A stretch of 64,000 nt of DNA from Burkholderia metallica. Its GTDB lineage: Bacteria > Pseudomonadota > Gammaproteobacteria > Burkholderiales > Burkholderiaceae. The translations under genes and the position numbers were made by a program. Location: assembly GCF_902832845.1 (NCBI RefSeq), contig NZ_CADFDB010000001.1:496001-560000 (forward strand), given 5' to 3'. Below the pieces are notes generated by a model. It was not told where the DNA came from. It searched no databases and saw only the letters and a program-made list of their open reading frames with translations. Each line of letters opens with the position of its first letter. The first letter of the stretch is position 1. Shown here in pieces: positions 34,604 to 43,289 of the stretch.

Positions 34604-35212
34604 TCAGGCGGCGATGGCTTGCCGGGCAGCGTGCCCCGGCGCGATTCCTAGTGCAGCAAACGTTTGCGGATCGATGTCGATCCAGCACGCGACCACCAGA
34701 CGTCCGTCCACCTGCTTCGGCGGGCCTGCGCGGTGCGCGTGGATGCCGATCCGGCGGAACAGCCGCTCCATGCTCGCGAACGTCACGCCGATCAGCTGCC
34801 GCGCGCCGAGCTGCGCCGCGCATCCGACGACGGCTGCGAGCATCGGGCGCACGGCCCATTCGGCGTTGCCCGGGCCGCCTTCGTCGTCGGTTGCCGCGAA
34901 CCGGGACAGCTCCCAGACGGCAGCCGACTGCGGCAGCGGCATGTCTTCGGCGATCAGATCGGCGAACAGCGACTTCAGCAGATACGGGCGCGTCGTCGGC
35001 AGCAGGCGCGCACATCCGCACATGTCGCCGCCGGCGTTTCGCGCGAACACGTACACGGTATCGTCGCGATCGAACTGATCGCGCTCGAAACTTTCGTTTG
35101 CCGACGGGAGTGCCCAACCCAGCTGCTCGACGAACACGCGGCGCCGGTAGCGCCCGAGATCCGCCGCAAGTTCGTGTGGCAACCGCCCTTCCTCGTGAAC
35201 GAAGGTCCGCAT
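34604..35212 (-). CDS. cepI: N-acyl-homoserine-lactone synthase CepI
   Basis: 202-residue LuxI-family enzyme that makes N-octanoyl- (and some N-hexanoyl-) homoserine lactone from acyl-ACP and S-adenosylmethionine. Conserved features: RYRRRVFVEQLGWALP (invariant Arg, Phe, Trp), ESFERDQFDRDDTVYVFAR (Glu/Asp of the active site), CGCARLLPTTRPYLL and AVWELSRFAA. The length and sequence match CepI of the Burkholderia cepacia complex. A cep box lies about 58 bp upstream. The order cepR, rsaM, cepI, BCAM1871-like is that of B. cenocepacia. Confidence 0.97.
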   Translation of the reverse strand: MRTFVHEEGRLPHELAADLGRYRRRVFVEQLGWALPSANESFERDQFDRDDTVYVFARNAGGDMCGCARLLPTTRPYLLKSLFADLIAEDMPLPQSAAVWELSRFAATDDEGGPGNAEWAVRPMLAAVVGCAAQLGARQLIGVTFASMERLFRRIGIHAHRAGPPKQVDGRLVVACWIDIDPQTFAALGIAPGHAARQAIAA

Positions 35213-35269
35213 GGTGTCCTCGGATCTGTGCTTTTGTATGCACGCATTACATCGCGGGGCACGAGGGGG

Positions 35270-35291
35270 CTGTAACTGGTAACTCTTACAG
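35270..35291 (-). promoter_or_regulatory. cep box (CepR binding site) upstream of cepI
   Basis: 22-bp imperfect dyad. On the minus strand its ends are CTGTAA and TTACAG around a 10-bp centre, the known cep-box layout. It lies 58 bp upstream of the cepI ATG, so CepR-octanoyl-HSL should activate cepI here. Confidence 0.85.
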
Positions 35292-35421
35292 GGTGACGCG
35301 GGAATGACGCCGATCAGGACGTGGTAACGGTTTCTTGATCAACGGGATTGAAAACCGTGGCGCTTTTGCTTATAAAGAGCCCCAGCATCACGGAAATCGT
35401 CAGAGGAATGCGCGCCAGTTG

Positions 35422-35865
35422 TCACTGGAGCGTCGGACCGGCATGATAGGCGTCGTTGTGCCCGAGCAGGGCCGCCGCGACCGCAGCCGGCCAGTCGATG
35501 CACGCAAGCCGCGCGGCGAGCGCGGCGGCCGTGCGGAACATGCCGATGTCGGTGCCCGTGGCGTCGACGGCCATCACGTTGCTGCGGACGTCGCCGCCCG
35601 CGATCACGAACGTGCCCGTCGCGCGTTCGAGATACCAGTCCCAGCCGATCGTCACGTAAGCGACGCCGGCACTGGCCGGGCGATGCCATTCGGTATAGCC
35701 GGCGAGCCGGGCGTCGATCGCGCTGTCGCGCAGTTCCGCGAGCAGCGATGCGTCGAGGCCGCTCGCGACATGGTCGAGCGCAAGCACGGCCAGCGTGCCT
35801 TCTGACAGGCGTACGTAGCCGTCCGGGGACGGGCCGGAGACCGGGTGCAGCAAAGGTGAAGTCAT
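35422..35865 (-). CDS. rsaM: RsaM/CepM family quorum-sensing modulator (DUF4902)
   Basis: 147-residue protein of the RsaM family, located between divergent cepR and cepI as in other Burkholderia LuxI/LuxR loci. Visible features: YVRLSEGTLAVLALDHVASGLDA at the start, Trp-rich AGYTEWHRP and YVTIGWDWYLE (strongly conserved), then GGDVRSNVMAVD and a C-terminal helix CIDWPAAVAAALL. RsaM proteins restrain acyl-HSL production; they have a beta-barrel-like fold with no known DNA-binding motif. It diverges from cepR across 73 bp and reads in the same direction as cepI. Confidence 0.92.
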   Translation of the reverse strand: MTSPLLHPVSGPSPDGYVRLSEGTLAVLALDHVASGLDASLLAELRDSAIDARLAGYTEWHRPASAGVAYVTIGWDWYLERATGTFVIAGGDVRSNVMAVDATGTDIGMFRTAAALAARLACIDWPAAVAAALLGHNDAYHAGPTLQ

Positions 35866-35938
35866 GCGCGGAATGTATCAGCCTCGAACGGGTGCTGGAA
35901 CCTGACAAGTATGACAGCGTGACGTTGTCGGAGAATGA

Positions 35939-36658
35939 ATGGAACTGCGCTGGCAGGATGCCTATCAACAATTCAGCGCCGCGGAAGACGAGCAGCAGCT
36001 CTTCCAGCGGATCGCTGCCTATTCCAAGCGGCTTGGATTCGAATACTGCTGTTACGGCATTCGCGTTCCGCTGCCCGTCTCGAAGCCGGCGGTCGCGATC
36101 TTCAATACCTATCCGGACGGCTGGATGGCGCACTACCAGGCGCAGAACTACATCGACATCGACTCGACGGTTCGCGACGGCGCGCTCAGCACCAACATGA
36201 TCGTCTGGCCTGACGTCGACCGGATCGAGCCGTGCCCGCTGTGGCAGGACGCGCGTGATTTCGGGCTGTCGGTGGGGGTCGCGCAGTCGAGCTGGGCCGC
36301 GCGCGGGGCGTTCGGTCTGCTGAGCATCGCACGCCATGCCGATCCGCTGACGCCGGCAGAAATCAACATGCTGACGCTTCAGACGAACTGGCTCGCGAAC
36401 CTGTCGCACTCGCTGATGAGCCGCTTCATGGTGCCGAAGCTGTCGCCGGCGGCGGGCGTCACGCTGACCGCGCGCGAGCGCGAGGTGCTGTGCTGGACCG
36501 CCGAGGGCAAGACCGCCTGCGAAATCGGCCAGATCCTCAGCATCTCGGAACGGACGGTCAACTTCCACGTCAACAACATCCTCGAGAAACTGGGCGCGAC
36601 GAACAAGGTCCAGGCGGTCGTCAAGGCCATCTCGGCCGGACTGATCGAGACGCCCTGA
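35939..36658 (+). CDS. cepR: LuxR-family acyl-homoserine-lactone receptor CepR
   Basis: 239-residue quorum-sensing regulator. The N-terminal autoinducer-binding domain (about 1-160) carries the conserved YGIRVPLP, YPDGWMAHYQAQNYIDIDS (Trp, Tyr and Asp pocket residues) and AARGAFGLLSIAR. The GerE HTH (about 172-235) shows LTAREREVLCWTAEGKTACEIG and SERTVNFHVNNILEKLGATNK. It binds octanoyl-HSL and activates or represses genes with cep boxes, including cepI 700 bp away. ATG 35939 is preceded by GGAGA. Confidence 0.97.
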   Translation: MELRWQDAYQQFSAAEDEQQLFQRIAAYSKRLGFEYCCYGIRVPLPVSKPAVAIFNTYPDGWMAHYQAQNYIDIDSTVRDGALSTNMIVWPDVDRIEPCPLWQDARDFGLSVGVAQSSWAARGAFGLLSIARHADPLTPAEINMLTLQTNWLANLSHSLMSRFMVPKLSPAAGVTLTAREREVLCWTAEGKTACEIGQILSISERTVNFHVNNILEKLGATNKVQAVVKAISAGLIETP

Positions 36659-36666
36659 CCCGCAGA

Positions 36667-36702
36667 CGGGCGGCCCGCAGTGCGACACGCGGCGGCCGCC
36701 CG
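36667..36702. terminator. Possible hairpin terminator between cepR and the mgtC-like gene
   Basis: 9-bp perfect stem CGGGCGGCC (36667-36675) / GGCCGCCCG (36694-36702), 18-nt loop, in the 49-bp gap between convergent genes. It has no T-run, so termination is uncertain. Confidence 0.35.
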
Positions 36703-36707
36703 GGCGC

Positions 36708-37415
36708 TCACTCCATCATCGGCTCCGCTTCCTTCGCGGTCCAGCTCACGCTGGAAATGCTCTTCTCCATGCTCATCCGGCTGGCGATCTGCTCGAGCTT
36801 CTGCTGATCCTTCGGATGCAGCTTCAGCGTCGCCGTGACCTTCAGCCGGTCCGGCTGGTCGGGCACGTCTTCGCTCGTCAGGCTCTGGAACGACAGCGGC
36901 TTCGCATACATCGCGTTCGACAGCAGCGTGCGGATGTGCACTTCGTCGGCGGCCAGGCAGATCACGGTGATCTGGTATTCGCGTACGAGGTCGGCATTCG
37001 ATACCGGCGTCGCGTTGATCGCCTGGCTGACGCCGCGCAGCACCGTGTTGGTGAGCAGCACGACGCCCGTGCCGGCGAGCGCGGGCACGTAATGGCCGGA
37101 GCCGGCCAGCACGCCGACGGCGGCCGAGCACCACAGCGTCGCGGCGGTGTTGATGCCCTGGATCGAGCCCTTGTCGCGCATGATCACGCCGCCGCCGAGA
37201 AAGCCGACGCCCGACACGACGTACGCGGCGATTTGCGTGACGCCCGCGACGCCGTTGCCGGTCAGCACGCCGAGCGTGACGAACAGGCATGCGCCGCTCG
37301 CGACGAGCGTGATGGTGCGCAGGCCGGCCGTGCGCTGGCGCATCTGGCGCTCGAGGCCGATGGCGACGCCGCAGGCGAACGCGGTGAAAAGACGGAGTGC
37401 GAAATCGAAAGTCAT
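36708..37415 (-). CDS. mgtC: MgtC/SapB family membrane protein
   Basis: 235-residue inner-membrane protein. ATG 37415 begins MTFDFALRLFTAFACGVAIGLERQMRQRTAGLRT, the MgtC start with the conserved GLERQ; the upstream extension is not family sequence. Four to five transmembrane segments follow with GVGFLGGGVIMRDKGSIQGINTAATLW and AALVGVLAGSG-type text to about residue 135. A C-terminal cytoplasmic ACT-like domain follows (VSNADLVREYQITVICLAAD onward). MgtC is linked to growth in low Mg2+ and survival in macrophages. A perfect palindrome lies 82 bp upstream. Confidence 0.88.
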   Translation of the reverse strand: MTFDFALRLFTAFACGVAIGLERQMRQRTAGLRTITLVASGACLFVTLGVLTGNGVAGVTQIAAYVVSGVGFLGGGVIMRDKGSIQGINTAATLWCSAAVGVLAGSGHYVPALAGTGVVLLTNTVLRGVSQAINATPVSNADLVREYQITVICLAADEVHIRTLLSNAMYAKPLSFQSLTSEDVPDQPDRLKVTATLKLHPKDQQKLEQIASRMSMEKSISSVSWTAKEAEPMME

Positions 37416-37496
37416 GGGTGTCCTGCCGTGAAGGCGCGCGTGCCGTTTCGCGCGGCCGCGGCGCGATGCCGAAGACGACGCGAAGATAGCCGTCAT

Positions 37497-37517
37497 CGCG
37501 CGGTACTGTACCGCGCG
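37497..37517. promoter_or_regulatory. Perfect 21-bp palindrome upstream of the mgtC-like gene
   Basis: CGCGCGGTAC-T-GTACCGCGCG, 10-bp arms and one central base, 82 bp upstream of the mgtC start. It is a candidate operator; no adjacent regulator explains it. Confidence 0.45.
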
Positions 37518-37719
37518 TATGCGTCATTCAGTGTGAAACGGGAGGCGTGCGGCTCGCGGAACGCGAGCCGGGCAGGAGAACTGCGTCGGACAGGCGTTCA
37601 GGCGGCAAGCGGCGCACGCAACGGAGTGCTGCAACTGTCCACGATGGTTCCTGAAGGAAGAATGGGCGGCATTCTAGTGGGCGGCGAGCGCATGCGTCAA
37701 CCGCCTCGCGGCGGTCGCG
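37518..37719. other. Intergenic stretch
   Basis: About 200 bp between the palindrome and the stop of the outer-membrane factor gene. I see no gene or clear terminator; the operon ending at 37720 must terminate here by a signal I cannot identify. Confidence 0.4.
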
Positions 37720-39264
37720 CTACTGCGCCGAGCCGATCGTCCCCGTCGCCAGCGCGAGCGCGGCAGCGGCCGACAGCGCACCGGCATAGCTGTCGACCTC
37801 CGCGTTGCGGGCGGCGAGCAGCTGGCTTTGCGCGATCGTCGCATCGGTGACCGAACCGACGCCGTTGCGGTACGCGGTCAGCGCCGCGTCGTAGCTCGTC
37901 TGCGCGGCATCGACGAGTGCCTTCGCGGCATCGTGCGATGCGAGGCTCGTCTGCACCGCGTTCTGCGCGGCGACGACCTGGCGGACGGCTTCCTCCTTGG
38001 TCCGTGTGAGTCGCGCGGAGGCGCTTTGCGCATCGTTGCGCGCCTGCATCAACACGGCCGAGCGCAGGCCGCCGTCGTACAGCGGAATCGTCACGCCGAG
38101 AAACACGCCGCCGCCGTAGCGGCTGCCGTTCAGGTTGACGGTCGGCGCCTGGTCGCCGATCGCCGGCAGCGCGGAGATGGACGTGCCGCCGCTCGCGTAC
38201 GACGTCGACGCGGACAGGAAGATCTTCGGCATGAACGCGGCTTCCGCGGCCTTGATCTTCGCGCGGTTGGCTTTTTCGAGCGCGAACGCGCCCTGCAGGT
38301 CGGGGCGGCGCGCGATCGCATCCGCCACGATTGCGTCGACCGATGCGCCGAGCGCGGGCGGCAGCGGCCGCTTCGGCGGCGCGGCGATGGTCGGCTTCGA
38401 CAGCGGCGAAATGCCGAGCGCGGACACGAGGGCGAGGTAGCTGTCGCTCTCCGCGCCGCTCGCCTGCACGAGCGCGAGGTTGGCCTGCGCGCGATTCTGC
38501 GTCGCCTGCGCGAGCTCGACGACCGTGCCGACACCATGCTTGAGCCGCGCGCGGGAGGCCGCGAGGATCGCGTCCGCGTTCGCGAGGCCCTGCTGCGCGC
38601 TGAGCGCGCGTGAGCGTGCCGCGTCGTAGCGGTAGTACGCGACGGTCACGTCGTGGATCACCTGCTGATGCACGGCCGTGAACGCGACGTTCGACGCGAT
38701 CGACGCCTGTTCGGCCGCTTCGACGCGCGCCGCGCGGCCGCCGAAATCGAACAGCAGCCATTGCAGCGACAGCGCCGAGATGGTGCCGTGCACGGTGGAG
38801 TCGCTCGACGATTCGCCGAGGATCGACGACGTCGAGCCGTGGTTTGCCTGGTAGCCGCCCATCGCCGTCGCGGACAACCTCGGCAGATAGGCGGCCTTGG
38901 CCAGCCCGACCGCGAGCGCCGCGTTGCGGGCGTCGTTCCATGCGATGCGGGTCAGCGGGTTCGCCGATTCGGCGAGATCGATCAGCTCCGGCAGCGTGTA
39001 CGCGTGTGCGGCATCGAGGGCGGCCGGCGGCGAGACCGACGCCAGCGCGGGCGACGCGGGCAGCGTGTAGTCGTGCGGACCTTGCGCGGACGCGCGCGGC
39101 GGGCCCGGCACGATGTCGCCTGCAGCCGACGTTTGCGGCTGCCACGGGCGATCGGGCGCCTCCGGCGCCAGATCGATCGACGACGTCGCGCAACCGGCCA
39201 GCGCGACGGCGGTCGCGAGGGCGGCGGCGGCGATCGACGCGGCCGGCGGTTCAGGTACGCGCAT
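37720..39264 (-). CDS. TolC-family outer-membrane efflux lipoprotein
   Basis: 514-residue outer-membrane factor. Signal with lipobox LAGC (Cys near residue 25) followed by ATSSIDLAPEAPDRPW. Two OEP domains: YTLPELIDLAESANPLTRIAWNDARN with LSATAMGGYQA in the first, and RPDLQGAFALEKANRAKIKAAEAAFMPKI in the second. Long coiled helices are rich in Ala, Gln and Ser. Last gene of a four-gene efflux operon; its start lies inside the end of the FUSC gene (14-bp overlap). Confidence 0.9.
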   Translation of the reverse strand: MRVPEPPAASIAAAALATAVALAGCATSSIDLAPEAPDRPWQPQTSAAGDIVPGPPRASAQGPHDYTLPASPALASVSPPAALDAAHAYTLPELIDLAESANPLTRIAWNDARNAALAVGLAKAAYLPRLSATAMGGYQANHGSTSSILGESSSDSTVHGTISALSLQWLLFDFGGRAARVEAAEQASIASNVAFTAVHQQVIHDVTVAYYRYDAARSRALSAQQGLANADAILAASRARLKHGVGTVVELAQATQNRAQANLALVQASGAESDSYLALVSALGISPLSKPTIAAPPKRPLPPALGASVDAIVADAIARRPDLQGAFALEKANRAKIKAAEAAFMPKIFLSASTSYASGGTSISALPAIGDQAPTVNLNGSRYGGGVFLGVTIPLYDGGLRSAVLMQARNDAQSASARLTRTKEEAVRQVVAAQNAVQTSLASHDAAKALVDAAQTSYDAALTAYRNGVGSVTDATIAQSQLLAARNAEVDSYAGALSAAAALALATGTIGSAQ

Positions 39265-41284
39265 GGGGGGCAGGCTCCTTCGGTGTGGCTTGACGGGCGG
39301 CGTCGGCGATGCGCGCGAGCCGCGTGTCGATCAGGTTCAGCAGTGCGTCGCGCGCAGGGTCGGCGGGCGTGCCGCCCGGCGGCGGGGACGATGGCGCGGC
39401 GGATTGCGCCGGGGCGGTTGTGTCGTCGCGCGGTTCGGTCACGCGGGCGAGTTGCGCATCGAGCGCCGCGTCGCCGGGCTTGCGTTCGGCGAGCAGGAAC
39501 AGCGGGCCTTCGAGCGCGCCGAGTTCCGCGAGCGCGCGCCGTCGCGTGGCGAGCCACGTGGCAGCCGGGCGCACCCACGACGGTTCGTAGTGGACCAGCC
39601 CGAGCTCCTGCGCGAGCGCGCCGTGACGGGCGAACGCTTCAGCGGCGAGCGCGCGTCGTTCGGCCGGCTGCGCGACTTGCACGAGGCGCCGCCACTGGTC
39701 GATCAGCGCCGCGAGACCGACGTCGATCTGCTTGCCGATGCTGACGGGCCAGATGCGCGTGAACACGAGATACACGACGACGTTGCCGAGCAGGATGCCG
39801 ATCGTGCGATCGCGCGCGATCGTCAGGTCGAAGCCGGGGCCGGCGCCCTGGATCACGCACAGGAAAAACGCGAATGCGATCTGGAAGCCGGCGTACGCGA
39901 TGCGCGGCGAGCCGAACGCGACCCATGCGGCGAGCCATGCGCCGGCGAACACGAGCGCCATCAGGTCGCCGACCGACGACAGCGACGGCACGACGAATAC
40001 GAGTGCCGCCGTGCCGAGCAGCGCGCCGACGATGCAGCCGAAGATCCGCAGCGTGAGCTTCTCGACCGTTTCGGCCGTCGACCCGAGCGACACGATGTAG
40101 CAGGTGACGACGCAAGTATGGATGCCCGACCAGTCGAGCTGCGAATACAGCAGGTAGCAGAAGATCGCCGCGGCGGTCGTCTTCAGCGCGTAGCGGATGT
40201 GGTCGGGGTTGGTGCGCGCGTCGGGCAGGAAGAAGCCGCCGCGCGGTGCGGGCGAGGGGACGGGGGCGTTTGACGAAGCCGTCGAAGCCGTGGAAGCGAC
40301 ATCGGTCGTGGCGGCCGGCTCCGCGAAACGCGTGATCGCCGCATGAAGATCCGTCGCGGCGACACGCGCGAGCGGCGGCAGCGTTTCGATCGGCGGCAGC
40401 GCGAGCGTCACGTCGACCGGGTAGCCGCCCTGGTCGAGAATGTCGGCCATCTCGTCGAGCGTCGCCGCGATCGGGGCGGCGTATGCGTCGGGCAATCGGG
40501 CGCCCGGTTCGCGATCGGCCAGCGCGACGCCGACCAGCAGCGCGGTGCTCGACGCCACGGCCTGCCGCAACGCCACGAAGTCGGCGGCGGACGACGAGCC
40601 TTCGAGTTTCGACAGCTTGAGCCATGTGAGCAACTGCTTGTCGCCTTCGTGCAGGCTGGCGTCGAACGCGTCGCGCGCCGCCTCGTCGCCGCGCAGCCGC
40701 TGCGCGGCGAGCCGCAGGCGCTTCGCGAGCTGCGCGTGCGCGAGCTTGCGCGGCGACGGCGCGATCAGCAGGTTGACGACGATCGCGACGCCGACCGGAA
40801 TCGCGATCGTCAGCCAGATGTACAGCAGCGCGCGCGTCGCGGCTTCGCCGAACGGCGCGAGGCCGAGCTGGTCGAGCCCGAAGCCGACGATCATCGCGAG
40901 GATCGCGCCGACCGGGCGCAGCTTGCTGGCCGACGTCAGGTAGAGGAGGCCGACCGACAGCACGGCCATGCACGCGACCCGCAGAATCGAATAGTCGATG
41001 CTGAAGATCGCGATGCCGAGCACGAGCCCGATCACGATCGTGACGATCAGCAGCAGCGCGGCCGCGAGCACGACGCTCGTCACGCGGTCGGCACGGATCA
41101 TGAAGAACACGACGTATGCGGACAGCGCGGCTTCGGGCGTGCCGTAGGCGGCCGTCACGAACGCGGTCAGCGCGCAGATCAGCGCGACCCGCACGGCAAT
41201 CGACGTGCGTCCCGGAAACGGCGCGAGCAGTCGCAGGACTTCGCGCAGGCCCGGCGCGCGAACCTCAGCGGCAGGCAGTGCCAT
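39251..41284 (-). CDS. FUSC-family inner-membrane exporter (AaeB-like aromatic acid efflux)
   Basis: 677-residue integral membrane protein with two blocks of about six hydrophobic segments (residues about 20-190 and 350-520). Large cytoplasmic parts follow each block, the FUSC/AaeB layout. Typical text: ALICALTAFVTAAYGTPEAALSAYVVFFM and, in the second block, YALKTTAAAIFCYLLYSQLDWSGIHTCVVTCYIVSLG. AaeB-type proteins export aromatic carboxylic acids such as p-hydroxybenzoate together with an HlyD-like partner, encoded next door. The start overlaps the end of that adaptor gene by 20 bp. Confidence 0.9.
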   Translation of the reverse strand: MALPAAEVRAPGLREVLRLLAPFPGRTSIAVRVALICALTAFVTAAYGTPEAALSAYVVFFMIRADRVTSVVLAAALLLIVTIVIGLVLGIAIFSIDYSILRVACMAVLSVGLLYLTSASKLRPVGAILAMIVGFGLDQLGLAPFGEAATRALLYIWLTIAIPVGVAIVVNLLIAPSPRKLAHAQLAKRLRLAAQRLRGDEAARDAFDASLHEGDKQLLTWLKLSKLEGSSSAADFVALRQAVASSTALLVGVALADREPGARLPDAYAAPIAATLDEMADILDQGGYPVDVTLALPPIETLPPLARVAATDLHAAITRFAEPAATTDVASTASTASSNAPVPSPAPRGGFFLPDARTNPDHIRYALKTTAAAIFCYLLYSQLDWSGIHTCVVTCYIVSLGSTAETVEKLTLRIFGCIVGALLGTAALVFVVPSLSSVGDLMALVFAGAWLAAWVAFGSPRIAYAGFQIAFAFFLCVIQGAGPGFDLTIARDRTIGILLGNVVVYLVFTRIWPVSIGKQIDVGLAALIDQWRRLVQVAQPAERRALAAEAFARHGALAQELGLVHYEPSWVRPAATWLATRRRALAELGALEGPLFLLAERKPGDAALDAQLARVTEPRDDTTAPAQSAAPSSPPPGGTPADPARDALLNLIDTRLARIADAARQATPKEPAPHART

Positions 41285-42314
41285 GCCGGACCTCGACGAT
41301 CGCGCTGGCGCCGACGCGCACGAGCCGGGCGTCGGGTTCGTCGAGCTTCACGCGCACGGGGAAGCGCTGCGCGACGTGCACCCAGTTCACCGAGTTCTGC
41401 ACGATCGGCAGCGAGCGCGGCAGGTTGATGCGGGCGCTGTCGGCGATGCCCGCGCCGATACCGACGACCTTGCCCGTCAGCGGGCGGCTGCGGTCGATCA
41501 TCGAATAGACGGTCGCGCAGTCGCCGACCTCGATGCGGCTCAGCGACGTCTCGCGGAAGTTGCCGACGGCGAACCATTCGCGCGCGTCGATCAGCGTGAA
41601 GATCGACTGGTTCGGCGCCAGCGTTTCGCCGGCGAGTACGGTCAGGCCCGTGACGAGGCCGTCGTGCGGCGCGCGCACGACGGTGTCTTCGAGCGCATGC
41701 TGCGCGCGGGCCAGCGCGGCCTCGCGCGCGTGCAGCGTCGCGATCGCGTCGGCCTCGTCGCCGATCGTCTGCGCGGACGCGCGCTGCTGTTCCTGGGCCT
41801 GCGCGAGCGACACGGCCGCGTCGCGCTGGCGGACCTTCGCCTGGTCGAACTGCTGCGCGCTGACGTAGCCCTGCGCGGCGAGCGGGGCGAGGCGGTTCAC
41901 GTCGCGCGTCGCGAGGTCGTGGTTCTGCGTCGCGCGCTTGACCTGCTCGGCGGCAACCGTCGCGTTCGAGCGCTCGCCGATCAGCGAACGGCGGCGCGTG
42001 TCGAGCGATGCGCGCGCGAGCTCGAGGTCGGCCTGCGCCTGCGCAACCGTCAGCCGGTACGGCACCGGATCGATCGCGTACAGCAGGTCGCCCTTCGCGA
42101 CGCGCTGGTTTTCATGCACGGCGAGCTGCACGATGCGGCCGCCGACCGGCGACGCGACGTGCACGACGTCCGCATCGATCGACGCGTCGTCGGTGGACGG
42201 GTAGGCCGTCGTGCGGTGGTACGCGTACGCGAGTGCCGCGATGCCGAGCGCGACGATCGCCAGCGCGATCACGCGGCCTTTGACGGACGGGCGGGCGGTT
42301 CCGGCGGCCTTCAT
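41265..42314 (-). CDS. HlyD/EmrA-type membrane fusion protein (AaeA-like)
   Basis: 349-residue adaptor. ATG 42314 starts a cytoplasmic tail, then one transmembrane segment VIALAIVALGIAALAYAYHRT and a periplasmic domain. The lipoyl half motifs are VVHVASPVGGRIVQLAVHENQRVAKGD (about 48-74) and LEDTVVRAPHDGLVTGLTVLAGETL (about 200-224). A coiled-coil hairpin of Ala/Gln/Arg-rich helices lies between them. It connects the FUSC exporter to the TolC-like channel; all are cotranscribed with overlapping ends. Confidence 0.9.
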   Translation of the reverse strand: MKAAGTARPSVKGRVIALAIVALGIAALAYAYHRTTAYPSTDDASIDADVVHVASPVGGRIVQLAVHENQRVAKGDLLYAIDPVPYRLTVAQAQADLELARASLDTRRRSLIGERSNATVAAEQVKRATQNHDLATRDVNRLAPLAAQGYVSAQQFDQAKVRQRDAAVSLAQAQEQQRASAQTIGDEADAIATLHAREAALARAQHALEDTVVRAPHDGLVTGLTVLAGETLAPNQSIFTLIDAREWFAVGNFRETSLSRIEVGDCATVYSMIDRSRPLTGKVVGIGAGIADSARINLPRSLPIVQNSVNWVHVAQRFPVRVKLDEPDARLVRVGASAIVEVRHGTACR

Positions 42315-42604
42315 GCGAACGGCCCCGTGCCGGTGAGCCACACGATCACGGCGACCACGAGCCCGATCGCGGTGCAGACGGCAAGCTGGTAGGGTACCGT
42401 GGCGGCCCAGCCGGTCGCGACGAACACGCGGTGCGCGACGATCGCGCCGACGACGCCGACGATCGCACTGACGAGCCAAAGCGGGAAATACGCGCCGAAC
42501 AGGACGTACGACGGTGCGCCGCGCGATGCGCAGCCCGCGAGCGGCAGGGCGGGCGCAAGGATGGCGGCGACGCGCAAGGGCGCGCGCGGCATTGTTTTTC
42601 TCAT
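42311..42604 (-). CDS. YtcA-family small membrane lipoprotein
   Basis: 97-residue protein. N-terminal lipoprotein signal with lipobox LAGC (Cys25), then SRGAPSYVLFGAYFPLWL and two transmembrane helices (LVSAIVGVVGAIVAHRVFV and TAIGLVVAVIVWLTG). This is the YtcA pattern, small proteins encoded ahead of HlyD/FUSC efflux genes. Stop and next start overlap (ATGA at 42311-42314). It is probably an accessory subunit of the efflux system; its role is unproven. Confidence 0.82.
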   Translation of the reverse strand: MRKTMPRAPLRVAAILAPALPLAGCASRGAPSYVLFGAYFPLWLVSAIVGVVGAIVAHRVFVATGWAATVPYQLAVCTAIGLVVAVIVWLTGTGPFA

Positions 42605-43289
42605 GGTGTGACGAGCTCGACGTTGGGGGTGGATGCCGGGCGCGGCGCAATGCGGATCGTCGCCGCGACGACGATTCCGAGATACGGAGCCGATAATAAA
42701 GCAGCGCGATGCGGACCGCCAGCCGCCCGTTTCGCGCATCGTGGGGGCGTTGCCGGTTGGGGGCGCGTCCGCACGCCCGGCATCGTGGTTCGACCGCCGA
42801 AGCCGGATCGTCGCGATTCTGCCAGTGCCGGCTCGCGTAGGGTTGCTAACGGACTGTAAAGAATCGTCAGACGAACGCAGGATGACTCGATTTGCCGTGT
42901 CGGCGGCGCGGAATCGTTGCGGAAGCGGCAGATTGCCGTTCGAACGGGCGGGAATCGGGGGGGGAGCGTTGATCGCGCCTACTGCGGGCAGACCGATGAA
43001 GTCGCGATCGAAGCCGCTTTGGTTGGCCACAATGAAGGTGGTGCGATCAAGCCCGCGTCGGTCGTCCGACGAAACCGCGGTCCAAACCGCTCCGGGCATC
43101 TCGACGAAACCCCGAGCAAGCGTTGCGATGCACGGTGTCGAAGCCCGACCGGCGAACGGTCGTCACAGCTGCGATCTGTGTACCATCCATAAGTATGGCG
43201 CGCCGCGCGGCACGAAGCCTCACGACGGCCTCGTCCGACGCGCGGCGCGGAACGCGGTAACGCGGTATCGCAACGAAGGTGAACGTTCC
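42605..43289. other. Long divergent intergenic region without a convincing gene
   Basis: 685 bp between the efflux operon and the metallophosphoesterase gene. Frames crossing it are Arg/Pro/Ser-rich without family sequence. It should contain both promoters. I looked for a LysR gene (an AaeR equivalent) here and see none. Confidence 0.5.
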
